From the NCBI RefSeq assembly GCF_025602895.1, contig NW_026516226.1, positions 248,001 through 312,000 on the forward strand: a stretch of DNA of 64,000 nucleotides, in the 5' to 3' direction. Origin of the DNA: Polychytrium aggregatum. Lineage: Eukaryota > Chytridiomycota > Chytridiomycetes > Polychytriales. The translations under genes and the position numbers were made by a program. Positions 45,481 to 55,841 of the stretch are shown here, piece after piece (position 1 is the stretch's first letter; each line of letters begins with the position of its first letter). The notes below the pieces were generated by a model. That model ran no database searches. It had not been told where the DNA came from and saw only the letters and a list, made by a program, of their open reading frames with translations.

Positions 45481-46626
45481 TCACTCTGGGAGTTTCGGGA
45501 GTGGGTTGCGTGTGAACGGAGGAGGCGTTCGTGGCGAGTATTCAAATTCAAACGTCGCCGGGGGCGGGTGCTGGTGCGCCGGCAAGCCAATCCTGACGGA
45601 CTGCCTCTTGAGACGATGGCGCTCGAGAATTTTTCCGGTATGATCAAGATCCTTTGAAGCGGCGAGATAGCGCTCGTTGGACTGGGAGTGGGAGCGAGGG
45701 CGGTGGGGAATGTCGGCGATTTCGGTCGGGACTGAGATGGTCGTGGCGGAGCGCACTCTGTTCATGGGCAAGGGCAGAGGATAGGGGCTCTTGTCGACGA
45801 CAAGAGCATGGCTGTCGCTGCAGTCGGTGCTTGTCGAGTGCGAGGAGTAGCTCGGGGTCGAGGAGGCGTCGGAGAGAGCCGAGCGCAGCGTCAGGGAGGC
45901 CGAGTCTACAAAAAGACTTGAGGCCTTCATCCGCGGGAGCCCATCCTCCATCCACTCCAGGTCGTCCAGGACCTGGGATTCGTACGATCCCACGGACGGG
46001 CCGGGCAACGTAACGAGGGGCAGACTGGGGCTGTACAGCATAGAGAGACGAGCCCGGGGACTAGACGATAGCGAGACTTGGAGTGATGGCGCAGACAGAG
46101 TCAAGGGATTCAGGACGGGTGTGGACGGTGCAGAGCCATGTGGAGTCGAGATATTGATGCTGACGCTCGACCGGGGACTCGTCCCGGGTGACTTGATAAA
46201 CGTGGCCTTGAGCGGCTCAGAATGCGAGGATGGAGTGATTATGTCGAAGCCCTGGCTGTCGTTGGGAAACACTGGGGGCTTTGGGTTCTTCTGGGAGAGC
46301 ATCTGCCGCCGATGAATGGTAATGTGCTCGAGTTCTCTGGCGACGGCGTCGTCCCTGGGTGATAGTGGCGTGCCTGCGGGCCGTTGCTGGGCCGGTGGTG
46401 AACTGGGCTCGGATTGGCCATTAGACGGCTTACGCTTCCATCCGAGGATCATAAGGCCGACGAGAGCCGCGGCGGCAACACAGCCCACCAAGACGATGAG
46501 GGTCGGGGAGACGCTGCTGATCAGCCCATTCTCGCCGGCGACAGGTGCGGTGTCAGGTACAATAGGTTGGGTCGAGGCGACTTGAGCGGCGGCAAGCGCA
46601 ATGCAGAGAGCGCCAAGGACACCCAT
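45481..46626 (-). CDS. Single-pass type I membrane protein with Ser/Pro-rich cytoplasmic tail, unknown function
   Basis: Single exon, 381 residues. Signal peptide MGVLGALCIALAAAQVAS, a very short outside segment (about 20 residues, QPIVPDTAPVAGENG), then a transmembrane helix LIVLVGCVAAAALVGLMIL at about residues 43-61 and the basic stop-transfer GWKRKPS. The remaining 310 residues are Ser/Thr/Pro-rich with many SP and TP sites (PLSPRDD, KSPGTSPRSS, STPVLNPL, YSPSLPLV), consistent with phosphorylation and disorder. A short acidic stretch (YESQVLDDLEWMEDG) may be a docking motif. The architecture resembles fungal wall sensors and bud-site proteins, but the ectodomain is too short for a WSC sensor. 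I do not recognise the family. Confidence 0.75.
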   Translation of the reverse strand: MGVLGALCIALAAAQVASTQPIVPDTAPVAGENGLISSVSPTLIVLVGCVAAAALVGLMILGWKRKPSNGQSEPSSPPAQQRPAGTPLSPRDDAVARELEHITIHRRQMLSQKNPKPPVFPNDSQGFDIITPSSHSEPLKATFIKSPGTSPRSSVSINISTPHGSAPSTPVLNPLTLSAPSLQVSLSSSPRARLSMLYSPSLPLVTLPGPSVGSYESQVLDDLEWMEDGLPRMKASSLFVDSASLTLRSALSDASSTPSYSSHSTSTDCSDSHALVVDKSPYPLPLPMNRVRSATTISVPTEIADIPHRPRSHSQSNERYLAASKDLDHTGKILERHRLKRQSVRIGLPAHQHPPPATFEFEYSPRTPPPFTRNPLPKLPE

Positions 46627-47398
46627 GCTTGCACAGCGGTGTCTCTGGGGTTGGTCGGACTATTGAAGATAGCAGGCGGCGCGTGGATTCATGCGATGAC
46701 CGGGGAGTTGAGTTCCAGCAGGGCGCGTCGTCACGCTGGCTGATCCGGCCGGGGGGGGTTTGCAGATTGCAAACGGGGTTGTGGATGCCGGTGCTGGCGG
46801 CTCAATGCCCGCAGGAGGACTGGTCGGCAAGGCGGCAGAAGCGAGAGCGCCGACGGGAGGAAGAAAAAATTGAGCGACCGTTTTATGATCGTGCATGTGG
46901 CCGAGGCCAAGAGCAAGCCAGAGAGCCAGCACGCAGCACCAGCCGCGTGCACTGGCTCGTGGCCAATCGGTGCATCGCTCACGCCATCCGACGGGGCTGT
47001 GCGCTGTGCGCTGCTGGCGGTGCGTGCTCGGCCGGTGGGTTTGGTATGAAGAAGCGGCGACGGCCCGGGCGGAACGTGGATGTTGGCAGGACCCAATCCG
47101 GCAAGGCGACGATGCAGGACAGACGCCCACATGTCCCCGGCTGCCGCACCTGGACGGCGGTTCGGAGCAAAGCCTCACCAAACATGACGACCTGTGTGGT
47201 CGTTTGTCGGTGGGCTGGCGCTTGCGACGACAAGGACATGTAGTGGCCGATGTGGCTGAGGGAAACCAGAGCCCGGGACGGCATGGAGGGCAGATTGACA
47301 AGTCGTGGATGTGGATGTGGAGTGGAGGGGGGGGGCGAATTGCGACAATACGCTATCGCTCTGGGTATGTTGGTTGGTTGTCCATGGTCTGATGCGCT
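46627..47398. other. Intergenic, promoter of membrane protein gene
   Basis: About 770 bases. A minus-strand CATAAAAC element lies near 46882, about 255 bases upstream of the membrane-protein ATG. No gene seen. Confidence 0.45.
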
Positions 47399-48995
47399 TT
47401 ATTTTGGCTTGAGGAACTGGAATCGTGTGGCCTTTCCCGGCCCGCTCAGGTCAACCTGCGCCCGCTTGGGTTCGGGAGTGCTCGCGGCTGATGCAGGCGA
47501 CTCGTCGGTGTCCTGGGGCTTCTTCCGCTTCTGGCCGGCACTAACAGGTATGTCCAGCGAGGACTGTTGCTGCGACGCCAGGCGGATAGCCATTTCTTCG
47601 TCGCTGATGGTTGCCCGCCTCTCGTTTTCTATTGCCGTGTTGAGCTTGCCGGTTTTGATTTGCTCGCTTGCCAGTTTCTTCGCCGCGTGCGTATTGAGTT
47701 GGAGCAGATGGAGGAGGAATGGGCCCGTCAGGACAAGTGGGGAACGTGGGTGTGCTGGGGCAGGAAGCAGGGTGATCTCGGACCCGTGGGAGAGTTGCCC
47801 CGCGTTGAGTATCGGCGCTATGGGACGGGGCCATGTCGTCCAGAATCCTGTTGGATGGGCTCCAGACGGACATGGGGCGCTCGGCTGTCTTTGGCGAAAG
47901 AGCACAACAGCGGATCCACAGCGCTTGATGTCCAGAGCGATGGTTGCCCAGGCGAGGGCTTGAGGATCCGCTTGCATCCATGTGCTCCAGGCGAAAGCTT
48001 GTCTGCTACTTTGGTATTACCACACGGGTTCGGCACTGGCCGATGCTTGGTCCAAGCAAGAGATAGGGTCGCCTCTCGCCCCACAATCGGAGCAGCCCAC
48101 ATGCAAATTCCTACCTCGACTTCTTTGTTGAATGTTCCAAACGACTTTCGTCCGACAGCTACATCCGAGAACGCCATGTAGCTTGTGTCTTGGGTGATTT
48201 TGACGGGCCTGCGGGCAACATAGATGGCCACAATGTTGAGCACCTTCCGCAGATAGCAGATGTGTCCGGAGTCGCTTTCCGTCGGGGCAAGAGTAAGAGG
48301 GCACTGCTAAAAGCAGACTTTGCGACAAATCGCTCCCTCAGGACGAGACTGGCCCCACAGACTCGATCAAGGACAACAATCATGCTTCGACAGCACATAT
48401 CGGGCGGCGTACTTTTTGACGGTATCGAGTCCAGAGACCTGGAGGGTCCACTGTGATTCTTTCAGTTCCTTTTGTCGCTGCTCCTCCAGCTGCGATCGGA
48501 TATTGGCTTCGTGTTGCCGCTGCATGAACTGGAGGGGCAGTGGGGGTATACAGACTCGGTAAGCTCGAGCGCATCTGGTGACTGGGATATGGACTCGTGT
48601 AAAGCCAGCAAGGGCTCTGGATGAAACTGCGTTGAGCCATTTCGCTATTTCGCATGTCCCCGTCCCGTCCGAGACTGCAAGATTGCAAGATTGCAAGATT
48701 GGAGGATTGTGGGATTGCAAGATCCTATACCTTCATGCCCAGGATTTTGCTCGATAGCTGGTTGCATATCGCAAGGGTGAACGAGCAAACCTGTTAGAGA
48801 CGGTCATCACTGTCGACTTTCGCCGACTGGCAAAGAGCGGCGGCTTATGCCATCGTGTGCTGCAACCGGGAGGAGGGGACGAGAGGAACGAAGGGCACGA
48901 TCGCAGTCTCTGGTTGCGACAGACCAGCGATCACCAAGCGATGGACGAGGAGAAGTCCTTACCCCTTTGACGGCGGCATCACGTTTTGACGACAT
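47399..48995 (-). CDS. MPP6 (M-phase phosphoprotein 6), nuclear exosome cofactor
   Basis: Small multi-exon gene. Exons fixed: 48995-48963 (MSSKRDAAVKG), 48757-48731 (LSSKILGMK, 27 bases), 48528-48413 (FMQRQHEANIRSQLEEQ...KESQW), 48208-48115 (PVKITQDTSYMAFSDVAVGRKSFGTFNKEVE, in parts); the last exon ends at 47399. The assembled order LSSKILGMKFMQR, ESQWTL, VGRKSFGTFNKEVE, SDEEMAIRL and FQFLKPK matches MPHOSPH6 (LSKNLLRMKFMQR, EEHWYL, YGRMSFRGFNPEVE, SDEEMARRY, MFLKP). Known role: binds Rrp40, RNA and the Mtr4 helicase at the nuclear RNA exosome. The MSSK start equals the family start. The acceptor of the last exon was not resolved. Confidence 0.85.
48671..48722. repeat. Short tandem repeat (GCAAGATT-like) in MPP6 intron
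   Basis: Units such as GCAAGATT repeated about five times with variants (GGAGGATT, GTGGGATT), inside the intron between the second and third MPP6 exons. Confidence 0.7.
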
Positions 48996-49254
48996 GGTGG
49001 CGACGTCCAGCGAACAGATGGGATGGATGGGATGGACGGGCTGGATGGGACGCAGACGAACAGGAAAAAAAAAAAAATGTGACGAAACGCGGAGGCGCGC
49101 AGAAAAACCCAGACAAAACGAGCGACAGGGCAGAGCCGCCGGTGCAGATGGGCCGAGCACGGAAATGGCCCAGCACAAACAGCTGCAAAGATGAAGAGAT
49201 AGGAGGAAGGGCAAGAAAAGTAGAGAAAAATAGAATATGGATCGCAGCAAAAAG

Positions 49255-49326
49255 AGGTCCCACCGAGATTTGAACTCGGGTTGCAGGAGTCAGAATCCTG
49301 AGTGCTAACCACTACACTATGGAACC
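49255..49326 (-). tRNA. tRNA-Gln (anticodon CTG)
   Basis: Minus-strand acceptor GGTTCCA pairs with TGGGACC (G-U allowed). Anticodon stem CAGGA/TCCTG with loop TTCTGAC gives CTG. T arm CCGAGTTCAAATCTCGG. A T-run (TTTTT, 49249-49253) follows. Confidence 0.95.
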
Positions 49327-49330
49327 GATT

Positions 49331-49401
49331 TCCGCATCGGGGAATCGAACCCCGGCCGTCTCGGTGAGAGCGAGAATTCCTAGCCACTGGACCAATGCGG
49401 A
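49331..49401 (-). tRNA. tRNA-Glu (anticodon CTC)
   Basis: Acceptor TCCGCAT/ATGCGGA. Anticodon stem TCTCG/CGAGA with loop CTCTCAC gives CTC. T arm as in the tRNA-Glu (TTC) copies. Four bases upstream of tRNA-Gln on the same strand, with no T-run between; probably one Pol III unit. Confidence 0.95.
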
Positions 49402-49709
49402 TTCAGAGAAGCGTCGTGTCGCACAGAGCGGACCCGAACTCGGGTTCCTGAGCCTGGTGCTTCCCGCTGGGTGCCCAGAGGTGTTCTTGCGACGATGGCA
49501 GAGAATGCGGCCTGGCAACATCAACTTGGCCATGTTTCCACGGGACACGCACACATCCTCTCTGCGCCCAGATCGCCTCCGGTCGCAGCGGATGTGCAAA
49601 CAGCACCCACGATCTGCTCGCTCTCGCATGCTCACGCCATCAAGCACACAGATCGAGTGGCACTTGCCGCAGTGGTATGTATTTCGGACGGCATTGGATT
49701 CCATGTGCT
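49402..49709. other. Short intergenic between POT1 3' end and tRNA pair
   Basis: About 310 bases. It must hold any upstream signal for the tRNA pair. Nothing else recognised. Confidence 0.5.
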
Positions 49710-52700
49710 TCATCCAAATCGGATGGCGCCCGCGGGTCGAGGTGCAGCCACGGTCGTTTCCGTCGAAAGTGCCGTCGCGCCGTCCTCTAGGCCGTCAAGC
49801 ACCCCCAGGTGGACTAACTCGGTTCCGCACAGTTTGTAGGCTGTCACGCTGTTCTCGAGCTGGGCGACATAGATTCCAATGTCGAGCGTCGTCGACTCTA
49901 TCGGCCGAGCGATCGACGAATCAGTTTCGGTATTCCACACTCGGCCAAGGCTGTTCTTTAGTTGCTTCAGCGCATGTTCGTCGGCATGGAGATCTGAGGG
50001 TGGTACGCCGAGCAAATGGCGCTGGTGAAGAGTAGAGGAGGATCACACCGCCCCCCCCATAACAGCGTCGTCGTCAGAAAGGTGCAGGTTGATTCATTCC
50101 ACAGAGTACGCTGGGCTGTATGCCCAGGGTTCTGGTACTCAAGAGGCAGCGAGACCGTCTCATAGCCACACTTGCAATCGTCTTCATGCGACCCAATGCC
50201 GAGACTTACCCCGTCATCGTGCGAGACGCCCACCGGGAGAATATGGGTATCGTCCGTCACCAGGAGCGAGAACATGTACACGTAGCTGTTGCGGATGGCG
50301 ATGCTGCCACACGAGGGACACTGTTCAAGCTGCATTCCAGGCTGCCCTCTGGGTGGGAATGACCGGTGGTTGAATGAGAAAGCATGATGAAACGATCACG
50401 CACAGTCGGAATCCATGGTCGTCGTCGGAATCAAAAGAAACCCAATAGCGTCGAGGCTGGTCTGGCCACGATCTGGTCAAACAGGCCACTCGATTGCTGT
50501 GCGCCTCTGCAGCAAAGACTGATGACTGCTTTGTAATACTGGCGGGATGAGTGCCGTCTTTCCATACCTTGCGTTGCAATCTGGACACAGTTGGCATGTA
50601 AAATCCCTCAGGTTCACGGGACGATAGTCCAGGACTTTGACTTTGCAGACAAAGTATCCCTCTCGCTCTTGGGAAAGCTCGCGAAGGGTCTTTCGGGTGG
50701 GCCATTGCTGGCCGATTGGGGTAACATCTAAAGGGATGAGCGATTTGGGGGGGGGGAAGGCTCGGCTTTGGTGATTTGCTTGTCCTATCGACAGCGGACG
50801 CGAGCCTCTCGCTGGGATGGGCAACCCAAGCTCAAAGATACGCAGCCGCTTCCACCACAACATCACTCAGCATGGAGTGCATGCGGCAAACTGAGTTTCG
50901 GGTCGACAGCTGTCGGCGCTCATACGAGCCACGCTGCATGTGGTCCGAGTGGCAAGAGTACCAACACAGTCGGCCACTAACCTGAGATCGGCTGGTTCTT
51001 GAGCTTAAACTTGAGCTCGCGTCTGAATCAGATGTGTGTCAGTGCATCCCGCCAAATTGGGCATCCTCCGGCTTTGCATTGGGTGAGGAAACGAGTGATC
51101 GCTTGAGCGCCCCTGCGAATCATCGCCAAGACTGAGTGAACAGCCCATCTGCAGCTTCTCCTCCTCGATACCCGAGACAATCGGCCCACCTGATCAAGCC
51201 ATCAATGCGCTGGTCGTCGGCGCTCACTATGGCACCGCATTTTTTGTGGGCATCGCCGTGGATCGACAGTTCGACGAGACCGTCTGATCGCTTGCGAACG
51301 TGCACATTTTGAAACCAGACGTAGTCGTTTTGCTTGAACTGGCTGCCGAATACCGCATGGTTGTCCCTGTGTACGAAGCATTGGTGCACAGCACGAAGAC
51401 AGTGTCGGAGGGTTCAGTTGGATGCGCCACAGTCCGAGCCAAGCGTGCAAATCGGTCTGCGATGAGTGCGAAGAAGGCATGGTGAAGCGGTCACCGCACC
51501 AGAGCGTCAGGTTGATGAGCATGTCACTTGGGAGGACGGGGTCGTCTGCACCGGGATTGTATCTTGCGGCGCTGGATCGAGGCCAGGGTTTGGGAGAGCG
51601 ATATCAGCTGTGCGTTTACGACTTGATCGCTGGCGGATGGCCCCTCCCTGCGACGCTGCCGGCTGTGTTGCCGATATTGACAGCGACACCTGGTTGGTGT
51701 CTTGGTCCAGTGTCGACCACGAGACAGTGTTCAGGGTACTTACAAGCAACGAGGGTTGGCTGTATAATCCGTGACGAGTAGAACAAGTCGCTCGCCACTT
51801 CCGCCTTCGCATTTGTGGACGATCTGTGTGCCCGACGATTAACAAGAATGGCGGATGAGCATTGTTGCTCGCTGGCAAAGCCAGTCAAGCATCACGATCG
51901 AGGCAATCACGCCGCTCAGCAGTGGCGATCCTGGCGTTCATGAGCTATGGCCATAGTCATGGCTCCGGCTCAAAGCAGCCAGTTCGTCCCCGTTCTCAAG
52001 AATGCACTGCGAGCCAGACCCACCTGGACAAACATGTCACAATACTCCTGGCTGTCGTCCAAGTCACAGATCCGCATGATTTTGCGCTTCAAGCCCGGAC
52101 CAACCTGCCCCGTTTGCCCGGCCTGTCCGGCGTGCCCAGCATCGGCGTCCTACCCCGGATTTCGAAGCGCTCGGCTGGTAGATGGTGCTGGTGCGCCAGT
52201 GCCTCAGCTCGGTCGAGATCGCAATATCGGCTTCGCTCAGGGATGGACGGGTTGGTGGAGGGCGCCTCGAATCGAGTGTATCGACGACGACGAACTGCGA
52301 GCCTCGGGTCGACACACCTTGCAACCTGCCGCTGTATCTAGATATCTGGGCGATCCAAGACCAACCGCCCCCAGAGCGATGTGTGTGTTGAAGGATGAGA
52401 GATGGGCCGTGAGCTGCGAGAGCTTCCTGGTCCTTTCCGTGCCATGAGTAACAGCCTTCTGCACGATCGCACTATGGGCCCCGGATCAGATCGATCCTCT
52501 CGTGGGCCTTACACGGATATGGTGGCATTTCAGAATGTCTTCCTTTGCAACGACGGGAAACATCTCTGGGGTCGGCCGGAAGATATTGACGGCCATGCCT
52601 TGCGGATACGATGGGTCGCTGAGGATGACGCTCATAACGCAGTCTGGTACAAGAGAGTCATGGGGGCACGGATTAAGACTGATCATCTTGGGCGAGATGC

Positions 52701-52877
52701 AGCGAGCCGTATGCTTGCTGGACGGACAGGGATGTGATCGCTACCGGTTCCCTTGGACTTGCGGATTTCGGAGAGAGAAACGACCACGCCATAGAAGCTG
52801 CTGACGACGGTATCGGGCACGAGCGAGCCTATGCCCGTCGGCGGCCTGTGCCGTGCAGATGGCGCCGGCAGGTTCAT
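49710..52877 (-). CDS. POT1: POT1-like telomere single-strand binding protein
   Basis: Multi-exon gene from the ATG at 52877 (MNLPAPSARHRPPTGIG) to the stop at 49710. First OB fold: LVPDTVVSSFYGVVVSLSE, then across a GTAGCG...CCAG intron KGTDCVMSVILSDPSYP and VNIFRPTPEMFPVV, typical of Pot1 (KGTDY...L.L.DPS, NIFRP). Second OB fold: IMRICDLDDSQEYCDMFVQ, NDYVWFQNVHVRKRSDGL, VELSIHGDAHKKCG. The C-terminal third OB fold has GYFVCKVKVLDYRPVNLRDF with CQLCPDC and later CPSCG, the paired CxxC ligands that hold zinc in human POT1. It then continues NSYVYMFSLLVTDDTHILPV. Role: binds the G-rich telomere overhang in shelterin. Exon borders beyond the first two exons are not all fixed. Confidence 0.87.
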
Positions 52878-53676
52878 GGTTGTCGGGGCTGGTTGGTTCG
52901 CTGGCTGGCTGGTTCGTTCGCTGTTCGTGACGATGAAGGGAGAGCAAATGGCTGACGAGGGCTGGACATGCGCAGATGGACTTGTCGAGACGCTGCCCGC
53001 GACACACACGCGGAGAATCGGCAATCATGTCCAAGGCTTGCACCGGCACGGCGATTCCCGAATGCGATGCACCGACTGCAGAACGACGATATCGCCCCAC
53101 AATGTCTCGTCAGCCAAGTTCATCGCGGCGGCGTTCGGCCGGGCGGTCGACCGACGCCATTCAGCCCGCATATCTGCTCTCCCGCTTCAGCTGGCTCGCT
53201 TTGATCCTGGCATGCGCTGCCCAGAGCCTTTGCCCTCGCGCTTGCTCCTGCTGTCCCCTCCAGACACCCCGAAGGCCGTCCTGCATGCATCCTCCAAGAC
53301 ACTCGTGCTGGCATTCCCCCCAAGGCCTTGCTTGCGTCGCCCTCATGACCCCAAGATGATCCCCAATCAGGCACAGCTCCCCTGCCACCTTGATCCCCCC
53401 CGCCAAACCCACGGTGCCAAGCGCGGCGCTTGTCCGACCGAGCATGTCCGCCCACGCCTGTGCCACAACTGCGCCCTTGTCAGCGCCGCGCCGGCCAATC
53501 GCGCGCCGGCCCGGTGACCCGCTGCCGCCGTGGCCGCCTTCCTTTTCGGGCGGTGGCTCGTGCTGCGCACCGTGACAAATGCCGCCGCCTCTCGTCCGCT
53601 TCTCGTCCGCTTCTCGCCCGCGCGAGCCGCGCTCTCGCCCTCGGCTGCGCTCTCGCCGCCGCTGTGGCTCAGCCGC

Positions 53677-53683
53677 TATAAAG
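53677..53683 (+). promoter_or_regulatory. TATA box of GCN4-like bZIP gene
   Basis: TATAAAG in the context CCGCTATAAAGCCG, about 110 bases before the first upstream ORF and 378 before the main ATG, implying a leader of roughly 340 bases. Confidence 0.65.
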
Positions 53684-53788
53684 CCGTCCCGCCGCCCGCC
53701 GCCCTCCCCCCTCCTTTTTTTTTTCTTCTCTTCCTCGCACACCCTCCCTCCTTACTAGAACACATATCCCACTCATAGACCCGCAACC

Positions 53789-53800
53789 ATGTGCTGTTAA
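53789..53800 (+). promoter_or_regulatory. uORF1 (Met-Cys-Cys-stop) of bZIP leader
   Basis: ATG TGC TGT TAA with the context CAACC before the ATG. First ATG after the predicted TATA box. Confidence 0.65.
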
Positions 53801-53862
53801 ATCCGCGTCCCGCCCCCCAAGCGCACCTGAGATTCTCATCTCTCCTCTCTCTCTTTTTCAAA

Positions 53863-53871
53863 ATGTGTTGA
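53863..53871 (+). promoter_or_regulatory. uORF2 (Met-Cys-stop) of bZIP leader
   Basis: ATG TGT TGA with the context CAAA before the ATG, 62 bases after the end of uORF1. Confidence 0.6.
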
Positions 53872-53927
53872 CTCGCTCGTAATTTATAGTCTCAAACTTT
53901 TAGTTTGCTGCACTCATTCTGCCCATC

Positions 53928-53960
53928 ATGACTCCGTTCGTGAAAGTAAAATCTCTTTAA
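53928..53960 (+). promoter_or_regulatory. uORF3 (10 codons, MTPFVKVKSL) of bZIP leader
   Basis: ATG at 53928, TAA at 53958, context CATC before the ATG. It ends 94 bases before the main ATG at 54055. Confidence 0.6.
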
Positions 53961-54054
53961 GCTCGACCTACCCAGCTTCTGCCCTTTTTTTCGTTTTGAA
54001 CCACCTCCCCCCAGTTCATTTCCTCCCTCTGTTTCGACCTTGAAAATCACTACT

Positions 54055-54984
54055 ATGCCAATGACTTCCTCAGAATTCGACTTCAACCCTCTGGAATTCA
54101 ACTTTGGCCCCTCCGGCCCTAGTTCCCTCCAAACGTCGCCCCTCGTCTCCTCGGCGGACCTGTTTGCCTCGCTCGATGGCAGCCACAGCACGGCGATGCT
54201 TCTGCAGGACCTGCTGATGCCTGCGGGCCTCTCGGCCTCGGCTCCTGCTTTGCTCGCCGAATCGCGTCTGCCGCTCGGCTTTGCAACCAGCCCCACCGTT
54301 TCCCCTGCGAACGAGTGCCTCCAGGACTTTTCCAACTCGCTCTTCCCCACCCCCCAGCAGTCGCCCCTGTCCGAGTTTGTCTGCAGCGACCCCTTCGCCT
54401 CGCCTGCGGCCTCGTCCTTGGCCCTGTTCCCGTCAACGCCCAGCCTGACCCAGGCTGCTGCGATGCCCTCGCCCAGCATCAGCATTCCTTGGACTCCTGC
54501 CACGCCCGTGGTCTCGACGCCTTCGACGCCGGTGCTGCCCTCCTCCGGCATTGATCTCGGCGCCTTGATTGGACTCGCCATTGCTGGCGCAATCAAGCAG
54601 CAGCCCCCTCCTCCAAGCGCGGCCGCTCCTGCCACGTCCGTCGCAAACATTCCGCCAATCACGATCCAGCAAACCTACCGTGGGCAGAAGCGCAACGTGA
54701 CCGCCGCCGAGATCATTGCCGAGGAGCAGCTCAAGCGCCAGAAGAACACGGACGCCGCGCGCCGCTCCCGCCAACGCAAGGCCGAACGCATGGACACGCT
54801 CGAGCGCCAGATCAAGGAGATGGCTGCCGAGCGCGCCAAGTTCCAGGCCCAGCTCAACGCCATGAACGAGCGCGACGCCGCCCGCGTCAAGGAGATTGAG
54901 GCCCTCAAGGCTGCTCTCAGCCACGCCAATGTTCTCCTCGGCGAGGTCGGTCTCGGCATTGCCGAGCTCGACAAGCCGCTGTGA
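54055..54984 (+). CDS. GCN4/CPC1-like bZIP transcription factor
   Basis: Intronless, 309 residues from the first main-frame ATG (MPMTSSEFDFNPLEFNF). The C-terminal bZIP has basic region LKRQKNTDAARRSRQRKAER at about residues 226-246, nearly the Gcn4 motif NTEAARRSRARK, then a zipper helix (MDTLERQIKEMAAERAKFQAQ) to near residue 300. The N-terminal 200 residues are Ser/Pro/Leu-rich with acidic-aromatic groups (EFDFNPLEFNF, LQDFSNSLF) suited to activation. One stretch, GALIGLAIAGAIKQQ, is hydrophobic. Known family role: activates amino-acid biosynthesis genes under starvation. The leader holds three minimal uORFs, so translation is likely controlled as for yeast GCN4; that is inferred. Confidence 0.93.
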   Translation: MPMTSSEFDFNPLEFNFGPSGPSSLQTSPLVSSADLFASLDGSHSTAMLLQDLLMPAGLSASAPALLAESRLPLGFATSPTVSPANECLQDFSNSLFPTPQQSPLSEFVCSDPFASPAASSLALFPSTPSLTQAAAMPSPSISIPWTPATPVVSTPSTPVLPSSGIDLGALIGLAIAGAIKQQPPPPSAAAPATSVANIPPITIQQTYRGQKRNVTAAEIIAEEQLKRQKNTDAARRSRQRKAERMDTLERQIKEMAAERAKFQAQLNAMNERDAARVKEIEALKAALSHANVLLGEVGLGIAELDKPL

Positions 54985-55841
54985 GCGACGGAGGTGGCCC
55001 TCTGTTTGCAGCTTCTCCCGCAACTCACGATTTTCCCTCTCCATCTCGTTCCATTTCCATCCATTTCATCTCCATTCCATCCGACATTTTCCTCTCGATC
55101 GATTCTTGTGAGCCCATTTCCAAAATCCTGATTTTCAAATAAATTCTTTTTTTTTTGTTCAATCCCAAGCTCTATCCCGTGCTCAGATATATGGCAGAGG
55201 TGTGGTGTGTGGTGTTGTGAGGTGCACTCGAGATTGGATCTGTTTCACTGGCTTATGGTGGTCGTTGCCATCCTTGCTTGCCATTTGCAGCGACAGTCGA
55301 CCTTCAAGTGTGCAAACGTGCAGCCGCATTGCCATTGCGACTCTGATCTGCACACAGCAGCGGTCTTTTGGTCGACCGATCATCATAGCATTCGTGGCTG
55401 ATGAGTGAATGTGTATTTAAGATCTAGAAGCAAGCAGAGGCTGGGCAGCGTCTCGGGGTTCTCGAGATTGGCGAGCGCTGCCTCAGTTCAAGGAGAGGGT
55501 AAAAGAAAGAGAGCGAGAGAAGAAAAAAAAAAGAAAGGGCAGAGACAAGAGCGAGAGAACAGGGTCGCGAGGTCGATTGGGGGAGGAGGCAAACTGATCG
55601 AAGCGGACCCAAGCCGGGCCGAGCCAGTCAAGCCAGGGCGGAGGTTGACGACAGCCCCAGGCGAGGACAAGTTGGCGCAAAGGCTGGAGGAGACATGGAC
55701 GGGGGGGGGATCGAAGCGGACCAGATGGGATTAGATCGGATTGGATCGGATTGGATCGGACAGGATCGGATCGGTAAAGAAATGCGATGGACTGGGAATG
55801 GGGCCGAGTTTGACCAATGTCGATGTCGATGTCGCTTTAGT
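54985..55841. other. Intergenic between bZIP gene and Cys-rich family
   Basis: About 860 bases between convergent genes: bZIP 3' UTR (AATAAATTC near 55138), then AG-rich sequence and a GGATC/GGATT short repeat near 55735-55770. No gene seen. Confidence 0.5.

Larger units (their letters stand above)
52878..54054. other. Divergent promoter of POT1 and bZIP genes, with bZIP leader
   Basis: About 1.2 kb, GC-rich. The right part holds a TATA box at 53677, pyrimidine-rich tracts and three short upstream ORFs of the bZIP gene. Long open frames on both strands near 53.1-53.7 kb reflect high GC and have no domain. Confidence 0.55.

Noticed and set aside
53161-53742. Arg/Glu/Gly-rich minus-strand frame in the POT1-bZIP intergenic region
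   Set aside because: Extreme composition from GC-rich promoter DNA; overlaps the bZIP TATA box region and has no domain.
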